DNA of 64,000 bases from Trichomonas vaginalis G3 (lineage: Eukaryota > Parabasalia > Trichomonadida > Trichomonadidae): NCBI RefSeq assembly GCF_026262505.1, contig NC_067206.1:39259660-39323659 (forward strand), in the 5' to 3' direction. Position numbers and translations under genes: made by a program. Positions 1-8,111 of the stretch are shown piece after piece. The notes beneath the pieces were generated by a model. It did no database searches. It was not told the DNA's origin and was given only the letters and a program-made list of their open reading frames with translations. How positions within the stretch are numbered: the first letter of the stretch is position 1; each line of letters opens with the position of its first letter.

Positions 1-1699
1 CGACTATTTGTTCCCATGCACCAACACCAAACATTACTTGAGGACCTCTTGCTTCCATAGATGTATAAATAGAACCTACTGGGTTCATTAAATCAAACAT
101 ATGAGACATTACAGGATTGTCTCTTTTGAACTTAAAATATAGTGCAACTATTTCAGGTTTCTTCTGGTTTGTGTCAGAATATTTTTTATAATATAATCTT
201 ATGTTTTCAGGGTAGGTAAAATCTTGACTATAATATTTATTTCTGTCATCTTCATAATAGTATACTATTCTCGTTTTTTCTATTGCATTATATCTTTTAT
301 ATCTATAAAAATCTAAATATAATGTTAGCTTTTGTTCATCTACATGTGGTGTTCTGTTGTCATCTCCATAGTCATAATAGTATGGTGCTGGAGCTGGGTC
401 AGGCAATGTCATATCTGTCATTTCATAAACTCGGAAATATTTCTTTTGTTCGTCTCCATATAAGTTTAAGTAGCAGTTGTTGTCTAATGGAACTTTAACT
501 TGTGTACCATCGTTCTTTTTATAGCTTACATACATTTCATTGTTATTTTTCGGAATGAGTTTATACCGTATACCATTTTTTAAGGAATGTACAAACTGCC
601 ATCTAAAATATTTGTTTTCTTCATTGAAAGAAAAGTCACCAACAATAGTTTCAATATTTTTTGTTCCAACTAAACTTTGGTATATTTCATTGACATATGT
701 TTTATCTGCTTTATTTTCAAGGCTAACGTTTAAGTCTGTTATTTCAGAAGATGTATGTGTATGTCCAACGTCACTTTTCCTGTTTAAGGTTTCTTGTAAG
801 TTTGCAATATTTGCAATGGTATGTGTATGTCCAACGTCACTTTTCCTGTTTAAGGTTTCTTGTAAGTTTGCAATATTTGCAATGGTATGTGTATGGTTCT
901 TGTCTGCTTTCTTCTCTAACTCATCGTTAACATATGTTTTATCCGCTTTAAGGTCTAAACATCCTGAAACCCATCCTGTATCGGCTTTACTTTTTAAAAT
1001 CTTCGATGTCCATTCATGGTACCAGTCAACCCTTTCTTTCATTTCGTTATCTTTTTCATCCACATATTCCTTATCTGCTTTCTTCTCTAACTTACTAGCC
1101 ACACATGCTAACTCATCGTTAACATATGTTTTATCTGCTTTCTTTTCAAGGCTAACGTTTAAGTCTGTTATTTCAGATATAGAATGTGTATGTCCAACGG
1201 CACTTTTACTGTTTAAGGTTTCTTGTAAGTCTGTTATTTCAGATATAGAATGTATATGAGTCTTTTTAGAATATTCGTTTTCAGCTCTTGTCACTTCACT
1301 TGACATTTTATTGTCAACATATGTTTTGTCTGCTAGTTCAGGATGAGTATGTTCTTTTGTTGCATAAGCTTTGTCAGCTCTTTCTTCTTCTTTTGCTATT
1401 GCATCGTCTACATATGTTTTGTCTGCTTTGTTGTCAACATCTGCTTTCAAAAGAAGTTCTTTTATAGGTTTCTCGTTTAAAGTTCCTTTTGTTGGATTTA
1501 TACAAACAGTATGGTTCTTATTGTCTTGAAACAGAAACTCATCTGTCATTGGGTTTAAAGTCAGTTTTAAGTTTCCTTCTTTCAATGACTCAGATATCTT
1601 AGAATAGTTTGAAAAGTTTGTTGTGTTCTTATTTAGAGCTTGTATAATGAGTTGTCGGTTGTGTTGTATTTCTCTCATAGACGCTGTTTCATTTGACAT
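1..1699 (-). CDS. Phage-tail-fibre-like protein of Polinton A (partial, runs off the window)
   Basis: The reading frame is open from the ATG at 1697-1699 to the window edge, at least 566 residues. The N-terminal quarter is polar. The middle is built of short repeats of two kinds: KADKTYVND-like segments and segments with GHTH followed by ISEITDLQETLN-like residues. Such repeats are typical of trimeric phage tail fibres. Near the window edge the chain reads NPVGSIYTSM and then FGVGAWEQIV, which matches the conserved PVGSIY...FGGTWEQI fold found at the tips of many phage and virus fibres. The likely role is receptor binding or attachment at the particle surface; that is inference from the family. 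It is divergently transcribed from the next gene across only 18 bases. Confidence 0.75.
   Translation of the reverse strand, partial: MSNETASMREIQHNRQLIIQALNKNTTNFSNYSKISESLKEGNLKLTLNPMTDEFLFQDNKNHTVCINPTKGTLNEKPIKELLLKADVDNKADKTYVDDAIAKEEERADKAYATKEHTHPELADKTYVDNKMSSEVTRAENEYSKKTHIHSISEITDLQETLNSKSAVGHTHSISEITDLNVSLEKKADKTYVNDELACVASKLEKKADKEYVDEKDNEMKERVDWYHEWTSKILKSKADTGWVSGCLDLKADKTYVNDELEKKADKNHTHTIANIANLQETLNRKSDVGHTHTIANIANLQETLNRKSDVGHTHTSSEITDLNVSLENKADKTYVNEIYQSLVGTKNIETIVGDFSFNEENKYFRWQFVHSLKNGIRYKLIPKNNNEMYVSYKKNDGTQVKVPLDNNCYLNLYGDEQKKYFRVYEMTDMTLPDPAPAPYYYDYGDDNRTPHVDEQKLTLYLDFYRYKRYNAIEKTRIVYYYEDDRNKYYSQDFTYPENIRLYYKKYSDTNQKKPEIVALYFKFKRDNPVMSHMFDLMNPVGSIYTSMEARGPQVMFGVGAWEQIV
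753..884 (-). repeat. 66-bp tandem duplication inside the fibre gene
   Basis: Two perfect back-to-back copies of a 66-bp unit (753-818 and 819-884) encode two identical 22-residue fibre repeats beginning HTHTIANIANLQ. The period is a whole number of codons, so the frame is kept. This suggests recent expansion of the shaft by repeat slippage. Confidence 0.9.
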
Positions 1700-1717
1700 T
1701 TTTATTCTAGATAAAAT
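1700..1717. promoter_or_regulatory. Bidirectional start region between two divergent Polinton genes
   Basis: Only 18 bases separate the two ATGs. The spacer is nearly self-complementary (TTTATTCTAGATAAAAT), so each gene sees an AT-rich ATTTTAT(T/C)TAG-like motif directly before its start. The same kind of motif precedes most other Polinton genes in the window. Confidence 0.5.
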
Positions 1718-2566
1718 ATGCTTTCAATAGAAAAAGAAAATTCAAGAGTTGCTACAACTAAACCATTAGATGAACTTTTTACGAATGTCGGTCAAAAGTT
1801 TGAGACAGAGACCGTAAAGCATGAAGGCTATCGTTTTGACTACCCGTTAAGATGGTTAAGAGACCCATCTGTCACAAAAGCTATTGGCTTTCGTAGAATG
1901 AAGTTCATTTCAGAAGCCATACATGGTTTCCCATTTACAGTCGGTTTTGAAGTTCGATACTATAACAAAGAAAAACGTATGTATGAGAAATTTGAACAGG
2001 GAAAACTTTTACAAGTGAATTTGCTTGTAAACTTAGAAACAACTCTTCAAGCTTTTCAAGAAAAAATAAACGACATCTATATCGAATATGCAAACCAGTA
2101 TAACATTGACGAGGGAGAGTACCATCTCGATATTATATATGACAGGAAAAATGCAACTGTTAAAATCAATAAAATAGAAGACCTTGGAGAAAACGTTTAT
2201 ATTTCTACAAAATATAACAACTTGGCATGGTATAGATTTATGAGGATGTTAAATCAGCCTGCAGAATATCCAGTACACCCGGACTTTTATGAAGTCGAAA
2301 ACCCTAATGGAACATATGAAAATGTTTTCGACTCAGATGCTATTATAGTTCATGCTTCATTTTCTGGTGCACAAAACTCTTTTTTATGCTTGGCAAATGA
2401 CTTTTACGAAAAACCTACAAAGTTATATGAACCGCCGAGTGGAAGTATTTCAGACTTTCAAGTATGGTTTACAACAGATGGAAGAAAGAGAATAGTTCCA
2501 TTATACCATGCGTTTTACTTAGAACTTAGTTTCATATACAACTACTATCGAACGGTAAAAATATAA
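1718..2566 (+). CDS. Polinton protein, possibly a minor capsid (penton-like) protein
   Basis: This is an intact frame of 282 residues starting at an ATG preceded by ATTTTTATTCTAG. I do not recognise a catalytic motif. The sequence is rich in aromatic and beta-prone stretches and has no obvious membrane segment. It resembles the product starting at 21899 in the second Polinton in length class, position and a shared pattern (KAIGFRRM against KYIGITSM). Polintons usually carry a single-jelly-roll minor capsid protein next to structural genes, so that is the best guess. The next genes on the opposite strand end 5 bases beyond its stop. Confidence 0.4.
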   Translation: MLSIEKENSRVATTKPLDELFTNVGQKFETETVKHEGYRFDYPLRWLRDPSVTKAIGFRRMKFISEAIHGFPFTVGFEVRYYNKEKRMYEKFEQGKLLQVNLLVNLETTLQAFQEKINDIYIEYANQYNIDEGEYHLDIIYDRKNATVKINKIEDLGENVYISTKYNNLAWYRFMRMLNQPAEYPVHPDFYEVENPNGTYENVFDSDAIIVHASFSGAQNSFLCLANDFYEKPTKLYEPPSGSISDFQVWFTTDGRKRIVPLYHAFYLELSFIYNYYRTVKI

Positions 2567-2570
2567 TTTT

Positions 2571-2813
2571 TTAATACGGTTGAGGTGTTGGATTTGGTTG
2601 CCAACTTGACTGTGGTGCAGGTTCAGGCTGTTGTATAACAGGAGCTTGTTCTTCTGGTTCAGGGTCTTTAGGTATAATACCAACAAACTGACCTACTCTT
2701 TTACCAATATTTTTGACTCCGTTCCAAATTCCTCTTCCTACGGTTTTTATTCCATTCCATATACCTCTTCCAACTCTTCTGAAGAAGTTTCCAATACTAC
2801 TGAAGAAACCCAT
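2571..2813 (-). CDS. Small basic amphipathic virion-type protein of Polinton A
   Basis: This 80-residue frame has two parts. Residues 1-50 form a repeated amphipathic, cationic segment (GRGIWNGIKTV followed by GRGIWNGVKNI), and residues 51-80 are a proline- and glutamine-rich tail. Such a layout recalls membrane-active capsid-interior peptides of adenovirus-like viruses, but that is analogy only. It sits between the possible minor capsid gene and another small gene on the same strand, 18 bases apart, so it is probably part of the structural block. Confidence 0.5.
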   Translation of the reverse strand: MGFFSSIGNFFRRVGRGIWNGIKTVGRGIWNGVKNIGKRVGQFVGIIPKDPEPEEQAPVIQQPEPAPQSSWQPNPTPQPY

Positions 2814-2831
2814 TTTACTATATGTAAAAAT

Positions 2832-3194
2832 CTAATGTCCGCCTAGTCTCTTACGTTTCCTGTTGAGTTCCATAGCATTCTTTAACTGGAGCTCATACAT
2901 TCTGTTTCTCCTCTGGTAGAAAACATATTCTGGGTCAACTCCTGTGTTCGCGTCATCTGCATAAAGTTGTTTATATCCCACTTCGGGGTTTGTATAAAAC
3001 TCTTTCCATCTCATATTTGCATACCATGGTGGCAAACCTAACGCAGCGTCATTTGACATGGCAGTTTGCATTTGTACATCTGTTGGCACTTGACCATAGT
3101 TTGCCATTGCAGTTTGTATTCTAACTTCATTTGGAATATTCTCTGGGTTTGGTTGTCCAGGTTGCTGTGCATTCGCTAAGTTCTGTGCGTCCAT
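2832..3194 (-). CDS. Small polar protein of Polinton A, unknown function
   Basis: This intact frame has 120 residues. The first 60 are rich in Gln, Asn and Ala and contain a duplicated segment (EVRIQTAMANYGQVP and DVQMQTAMSNDAALG). The rest is richer in aromatic and charged residues and ends in a basic RKRKRLGGH tail. No membrane segment is seen. ATTTTTATC lies just before the ATG. I do not recognise the family; location suggests a virion or scaffold component. Confidence 0.5.
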   Translation of the reverse strand: MDAQNLANAQQPGQPNPENIPNEVRIQTAMANYGQVPTDVQMQTAMSNDAALGLPPWYANMRWKEFYTNPEVGYKQLYADDANTGVDPEYVFYQRRNRMYELQLKNAMELNRKRKRLGGH

Positions 3195-3217
3195 TTAATA
3201 TTAGATAAAAATATCTC

Positions 3218-3349
3218 TTACGAGTACATATACTGGACATTTGCAGGCATTGGTTCATCTTCATATTCTCTATATCTTTCTGCCACGTCAAATAAATAAA
3301 TGACACAATGGAAAAAACCTAAAACAAGTAGTCCTATTTCAAACCACAT
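3218..3349 (-). CDS. 43-residue membrane protein of Polinton A
   Basis: This very short frame starts at the ATG at 3347-3349, inside the last 16 bases of the methylase gene. It encodes a hydrophobic N-terminal segment (WFEIGLLVLGFFHCVIYLF) followed by a charged tail ending YMYS. It fills the space between the methylase and the 120-residue gene. It is supported by compact gene packing and its clear single-membrane-span profile, but its size makes the call tentative. Confidence 0.45.
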   Translation of the reverse strand: MWFEIGLLVLGFFHCVIYLFDVAERYREYEDEPMPANVQYMYS

Positions 3350-4152
3350 TTACTTACTAGTAAAATTTCTTTATTGTGACACTTTCTCCAGTTTATAGGA
3401 CCTCTCTCATATTCTATCTTGTCATATATAAACTCATAGTCGTTTATATCTTCTAACCATCTCATAACGGTTTCCAAACCACTTTTATCGGATGTAAAGT
3501 AAAAGCATGGATGGTTATGTAAAACGTCTAAAGTTTCTAAAGAGTCTCTCAAAGTCCAGTCTACTTGGTATTGAAAATCGCATGTGTTATAGAACGGCGG
3601 GTCCACTATAAAGAAAACATTTTCCTTGTCTTTATATTTTTCATACAACTCTGTCCAACGACATCTCACAAACTCTATACCCTCAATATATTTTTCTATG
3701 TCCTCTTTGAAAACATTTGTATAGTTAAGATATAAAACTTTTGACATAAGTGTTTCAATGTCATGAACTCTTATAGCACCACTATATAATAGTCTAGCAG
3801 ATATACTATCCCAGTCTATATATTCTGCTTTTTTCAAAACCTCTCTCACAATATTTTTGTTATCTAATGGTATACGTTCCATCTTACCTATAGGTATCTT
3901 TTCTTTTAACTCTTTCAATATATTGTTTGTGTCTGGTATATGTTTGAGACGGTCCATATAGTTGTCGAAGTCATTGCATATAATCTTTGAGTCTGGGAAT
4001 ATTGTATGGCACAAATGGGATATATAGAAACTTCCACCGAACAAATCTACAAATGTTAGACCATTCGGTAGTTTCTTAAGTTCTCTCAATAGAATATCTT
4101 TACATCTACTCTTATTTCCAAAGAAGGGTAACGGTGGTTTTGTAAAATTCAT
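3334..4152 (-). CDS. D12-class DNA N6-adenine methyltransferase (Dam-like), Polinton A
   Basis: This 272-residue protein has the full layout of a D12-class adenine methylase. An N-terminal PPLPFFGNKSR segment corresponds to the PxxxxGGK AdoMet-binding start, FVDLFGGSF is motif I, ICNDFD is the acidic loop, and IVDPPFYNT is the catalytic DPPY-type motif IV. These enzymes move a methyl group from S-adenosylmethionine to adenine N6. In the element it could mark or protect its own DNA or alter the host's 6mA pattern; that is inference. ATTTTTAT lies shortly before the ATG. It is the gene closest to the element's right end. Confidence 0.85.
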   Translation of the reverse strand: MNFTKPPLPFFGNKSRCKDILLRELKKLPNGLTFVDLFGGSFYISHLCHTIFPDSKIICNDFDNYMDRLKHIPDTNNILKELKEKIPIGKMERIPLDNKNIVREVLKKAEYIDWDSISARLLYSGAIRVHDIETLMSKVLYLNYTNVFKEDIEKYIEGIEFVRCRWTELYEKYKDKENVFFIVDPPFYNTCDFQYQVDWTLRDSLETLDVLHNHPCFYFTSDKSGLETVMRWLEDINDYEFIYDKIEYERGPINWRKCHNKEILLVSKCGLK

Positions 4153-4307
4153 TTATATATAATAATAAAAATGTTTTTACCCGAAAAGTGACAGAAAAGT
4201 GACAAAACATGAAAACATATATAATTTGTGAAAAGTGAAACAAAAAAGTCAACGGCTGGTCGGCTGGGGTTCGGTCCTCCTCTTGGGTCTTGGGAAAAAT
4301 TTCTTAT

Positions 4308-4421
4308 GGGCTAGAGGGCACGAAGTGCCTGGAGGCCCATCCCAAGAAAAAAAAACTTCAGGGCTAGAGGGCGCAACGCGCCTGGAGGCCCCACTACCTT
4401 TTTTTTTTTTTTTTTTTTTTT
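4308..4421. other. Polinton terminus: two GC-rich hairpins and a T-tract
   Basis: Hairpin 1 (4308-4338) has outer GGGC/GCCC and inner GGCAC-GAA-GTGCC pairing. Hairpin 2 (4361-4392) has the same outer arms and inner GGCGC-AAC-GCGCC pairing, so the stem is kept with compensating changes. They are followed by CCCACTACC and a T-run (4399-4421). The whole block recurs at 50239-50367, after which the two sequences diverge. It could be a terminus recognition structure or a strong transcription stop. Confidence 0.75.
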
Positions 4422-4478
4422 ATTTACGTTATAAAGTATGATATTTACAAATATCAAGTTATCATGTTTTTTGAGAAA

Positions 4479-5086
4479 TTATGAGAAACAAACAAAAATG
4501 AAAAAGATAGGAATAGCAATGAATAGTGATGTGGGTATAGAAAATGTAAGAGATATGAATGCAAAGCAATCAGTATTTAGGACATTGACCATAGATTTCG
4601 AAAAAAAAATGCTGCATATTGAGCGAAAACTATGATTATATTATAAGGCTGTCATTTAAAGCATAATGAAACTATTCCCTTTTCATTTTAATCGAATAAG
4701 ATAGTAAAGATTTTTGAATTAGCTAGAAACTGATGAGATGTTTTCACAAATCAGATTTTTAATCTCTATAATGCATAATTCACTCAATATCTCAATTTTG
4801 ATATTGCGAGATATTTTTGCTATCGGTTTCGCAATTTTGACACAATAGCAAGAGGGTTCTATAAGCATTATTATCAACGTAGAATCTGAATATCATATCA
4901 GAAAATGTCGCAAATCTGACATTTACCCGACCAAATAGCAAAAATAATTGAATACTTTTCGCAAAAACTTTAAAAATCGATAAAAATATGAAATATAGAT
5001 ATTAAAGAGACTTTTTATATAATATTCATAAAGATTTTCCAAAAATATGATACCGCAAAATTAAAAAAGTGACGTCTTGAGTGGAG
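4479..5086. repeat. 0.6-kb interspersed repeat, copy 1
   Basis: About 608 bp here are almost identical to 15698-16306. Each copy holds the same 45-codon frame beginning MKKIGIAMNSDV, the hallmark inner sequence TATTGCGAGATATTTTTGC and the end GTGACGTCTTGAGTGGAG. The right end carries AAAAAAGTGAC, and copy 2 begins with its complement GTCACTTTTTT, so the family may be a short non-autonomous element with terminal inverted repeats. This copy abuts the Polinton end and lacks the left terminal motif. It lies directly upstream of the phosphatase gene and contributes an AAAAGTGAC motif there. Confidence 0.75.
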
Positions 5087-5251
5087 TCAAAGGTCGAAAT
5101 TGCTAGCTAAATGTTTTTTTCGCAAAACGAAACCCTTAGCGTACATCTTGTTAAGCAACCAGAACAATATAAATATCCAATATTTTTTATTAATATTCAA
5201 TTTGTTTATTTTTCTTGGCCTCTCAAACAAAATTTATTCAAATCATAAACA

Positions 5252-6382
5252 ATGTCTTTAAGCTCATATATTATACACTCCTTTAAACATCTTCTTGATC
5301 CAAGGTTTGGTGAAGAATCTGTGGTAGGTAGCAAAGAATTTCCAATTCCGCGATTTACAAATAAAGATGTAAAACTAATTGCTGCAGAAGCGCAAAAAGT
5401 ATTTTCGCATCAAGACAGACTACTCAAGTTAATTGGCCCAACTGTTGTTGTTGGAGATCTTCACGGGAACCTTCATGATTTATTAAGAATAATTCGTAAG
5501 GGAGGAAACCCAGAGATTACTCAATATCTATTTCTTGGTGATTACGTTGACAGAGGTCAATATTCGATAGAAGTCGTAATTTTACTTTTCGCATTTGCAT
5601 GTCAATACCCCAGATCGTTTTTCTTACTACGAGGCAACCATGAATTCAGAAAGATGAATTCCAAGTACGGTTTCCGTGAGAATACAATTGAATCTGGTTA
5701 TTCTGATTGCTACGAGCCGATTAATGAAGCTTTCGATTACATGCCTATTGCAGCAATTATAAATCATTCATATTTTTGTGTTCATGGAGGAATTTCTTCA
5801 CATTTACACAATTTAGAAGATATCGAAAAAACTCCAGTTCCTTTACCAGAAGAAGGATCTCTTATGCTCGAAGATCTTCTATGGTCAGACCCCAATCCAT
5901 CAGCAATCATGTTCCAGCAATCTGATAGAGGAATTGGCTCACATTACGGATATCTTGCTGCAGCTGCATTTACTTCGAAATTCAAGCTAAAATCAATTAT
6001 CAGAGCTCACCAGTTCATAGAATCCGGTATAAAATACAATTTCGACAATTTAGTAATTACGGTCTTTTCTGCAAGTAATTACTCACAAGAAAACCCTAAT
6101 CCATCATGCTTCTTACAGATAAGACAGACAGATCATATAGATCCGATTCTTTTACTCTCAATTCCTTTCCTTGAAAGGAAAAACGCTCATTTTGTTAATA
6201 TTCGTCAATATATTCCAGTTGCCGTACAACTAAGGATCATGAGATCAATCTCCAATTGTGTACGAACCCGTTGCCCACGTGGATTAGCTTTAGCTGGTTC
6301 AATGAGTTCGATCAAATTGGCTAATTTCAATAAGATTTGTTCTACTGTTAATGACCTTCGGACAATAACAGAAACGTTCTAA
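5252..6382 (+). CDS. PP1-like serine/threonine protein phosphatase
   Basis: This 376-residue protein carries all the metal-binding and catalytic signatures of PPP-family phosphatases: VVGDLHGN (about residue 69), GDYVDRG, RGNHE, HGG and RAHQ followed by FSASNY. The catalytic core spans about residues 35-300. It removes phosphate from Ser/Thr of target proteins using two metal ions. The length is slightly above the PP1 catalytic subunit because of an extra N-terminal 30 and C-terminal 70 residues. Trichomonads have a greatly expanded set of such enzymes. An initiator-like TCATA lies 10-15 bases before the ATG. The gene is intact. Confidence 0.95.
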   Translation: MSLSSYIIHSFKHLLDPRFGEESVVGSKEFPIPRFTNKDVKLIAAEAQKVFSHQDRLLKLIGPTVVVGDLHGNLHDLLRIIRKGGNPEITQYLFLGDYVDRGQYSIEVVILLFAFACQYPRSFFLLRGNHEFRKMNSKYGFRENTIESGYSDCYEPINEAFDYMPIAAIINHSYFCVHGGISSHLHNLEDIEKTPVPLPEEGSLMLEDLLWSDPNPSAIMFQQSDRGIGSHYGYLAAAAFTSKFKLKSIIRAHQFIESGIKYNFDNLVITVFSASNYSQENPNPSCFLQIRQTDHIDPILLLSIPFLERKNAHFVNIRQYIPVAVQLRIMRSISNCVRTRCPRGLALAGSMSSIKLANFNKICSTVNDLRTITETF

Positions 6383-7542
6383 TTATGTTTTTTCTTTTCT
6401 TTTTTTCTACATTTGTATAAATTATTGTTTTGTATTTTTTTTCTGAAATTCATTCAAACATTTTTATTTCCACATGCATTTGGTCATCATGACAGATGGG
6501 AAATTATTCCGCGGATCGGAATTCTTCCAATAGACAGATGTAAAAAAATTCTACAGTTGATTCAATCTAAAAACAACAAAGATATAATATGATTCTCATG
6601 TCTAGTCATTATTTAAGTATTAAAACGTACTCTTTTTTATAACCTTATAATTTTTATTTATTATTTTGCCCGAATTCACACAATATTTCAAATAATTTAT
6701 GTAAAAATCCGCACCAAAAATTAAACACATAATAGATAAATGGATACGGTAGGCAATACAATTAAATTATATTGATAGAGATCCAATACAGTATTACTAT
6801 GGTTTAACTTAAACCACATAATTGATTTTATGTGTAAAACAGCAGATCTGATTGTCCATATAAATTTTTGTTTGCATTTACTGCTATTTTATTTCACATG
6901 CTATGGAATTCAATAGTATTCTACAGGTATATACTGAATATCATAATAATCTTAATTAATCACCTATATCATCTGGATATAAAATTAAAACTTGTAATGT
7001 TTAATTTTACTATAATAAATCATTTAATAACAAGTATCACATTCATATGTTATTGACAAATGCTTTGATAAGCAAACTGTCACAAATCTATTCATTTTGA
7101 AAACTCCTTTTTAAGCTTACATACTTACTCTCTATGATTTGTAATTTGTTGGTGTATTGTTCATTTGCAGTACTTTGTAAAAAATACTTAAATGAATAGA
7201 ATACGAAACAAAATTTCACCACCTAATTGAATCCAATCAATATAATGAGATTATGAAATGAAACTAAAAAGTTCTCAATTGGTTATTCACATATACAAAC
7301 AAAATACATTCCAAATCCTTGCCTTATATTAAATCATTCTTTTATACATGAAATATGTCCAATCCAACCAATACCATGAATAATCTTCTTTTTATATTGA
7401 ACAGCATCATAAAAAAGAAAAAATTTAGATTCTTATATCTTCATGGCTATAATTTACTTCAATAAAATTAATACACACATAAAATTATCTCGATTTTGAA
7501 GATAAAATATATAAGCCGTACCCAAATTAAAAAAAAAATTAC
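6383..7542. other. AT-rich intergenic stretch
   Basis: No gene is supported here. A short open stretch at about 6500-6590 translates as WEIIPRIGILPIDRCKKI and may be a scrap of a decayed gene, but it is too short to assign. The remainder is AT-rich with no repeat I can define. Confidence 0.5.
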
Positions 7543-7608
7543 AAGGAAGGTATCCCATCAGATCAACAGCGTTTGATCTTGGCCGGCAAGCAACTTGAAG
7601 ATGGTAAC
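7543..7608 (+). pseudogene. Ubiquitin fragment (about 22 codons)
   Basis: Translation of 7543-7608 reads [20 protein letters not shown] followed by GNT. This matches residues about 33-55 of ubiquitin ([23 protein letters not shown]) with only three or four differences. There is no start codon and no upstream or downstream ubiquitin sequence, and stops follow within about 20 bases. It is therefore a solitary captured or decayed fragment. It lies 45 bases before an ankyrin-gene fragment in the same orientation. Confidence 0.85.
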
Positions 7609-7652
7609 ACATTTCAAGTTACTCAAAAATAACTCAAACATGTCTATAATTT

Positions 7653-8030
7653 TCATTTTTAGGAAGAAACAAAGAGATCATGAGTGAATGTTTGAAATAT
7701 CAAAAACCAAATAAAGATTGCATGGAATATGCAATTATTTCACACAACATTGATTATGTTACATTCTTGATGAATGAGCACAAAATAAAGATCAACTTAA
7801 ATAATTGCGGAAAACATAAGAATCTTGAATCGTTTTTAGTTTGCTTCGATCAAACTGATGATGGTGACAAATGCTTTATTTATTCAGCATATTTTGGCAT
7901 AGCTTCTCTTTGCGAATATTTCCTTTCACTTGGCGCGGATATCGACGAAAAAGATATCAATTTTTTCTCGAAATCTAGCCTTGAAATGTATATTAATTTT
8001 ACTAAATATAAGTATTATATTATATGCTAA
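7653..8030 (+). pseudogene. Fragment of a DUF3447-type ankyrin gene
   Basis: Residues starting FSFLGRNKEIMSECLKYQKP match the middle of the intact ankyrin protein encoded at 9508-11028 (SFLGGNPEILNECLKYQKP), and the match continues through SHNIDYVTFLMNEHK to the first ankyrin repeat. Identity is partial, so it comes from a diverged paralogue rather than a recent copy. The N-terminal half and most ankyrin repeats are missing and the frame ends after about 125 codons. An ATG at 7680 could open a 116-codon frame, but there is no sign it is used. Confidence 0.8.
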
Positions 8031-8111
8031 TGAACTTTTTGCAATCTTCCCTATTAAACATGTATATATATTCCTCCAAAGTTCTTTCAATTACATTGAA
8101 AGGGAGGACAA

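Larger units (their letters stand above)
1..4421. mobile_element. Polinton (Maverick) A, right-hand part
   Basis: This is the right end of a Polinton/Maverick-type element that continues beyond the window start. It carries closely packed genes for a fibre-like protein, a possible minor capsid protein, small virion-type proteins and a DNA adenine methylase. It ends in two hairpins and a T-tract that recur almost unchanged at 50239-50367. All frames inside look whole, so this copy is probably young. DNA polymerase, integrase, packaging ATPase and protease genes would lie outside the window. The outer limit is set by where the two copies stop matching, just after the T-tract. No target-site duplication can be checked because the other end is missing. 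Confidence 0.8.

Noticed and set aside
540-1259. Long plus-strand open frame at the left end
   Set aside because: It is the complement of the fibre gene's repeats; the minus strand has a longer frame with clear protein similarity.
4235-4441. Open frame across the Polinton terminus
   Set aside because: It reads through the hairpins and the T-tract into a poly-Phe run; there is no sign of a protein.
6868-7056. Hydrophobic open frame in the intergenic region
   Set aside because: The composition reflects AT-rich DNA (Ile, Asn, Tyr, Leu) and nothing supports expression.
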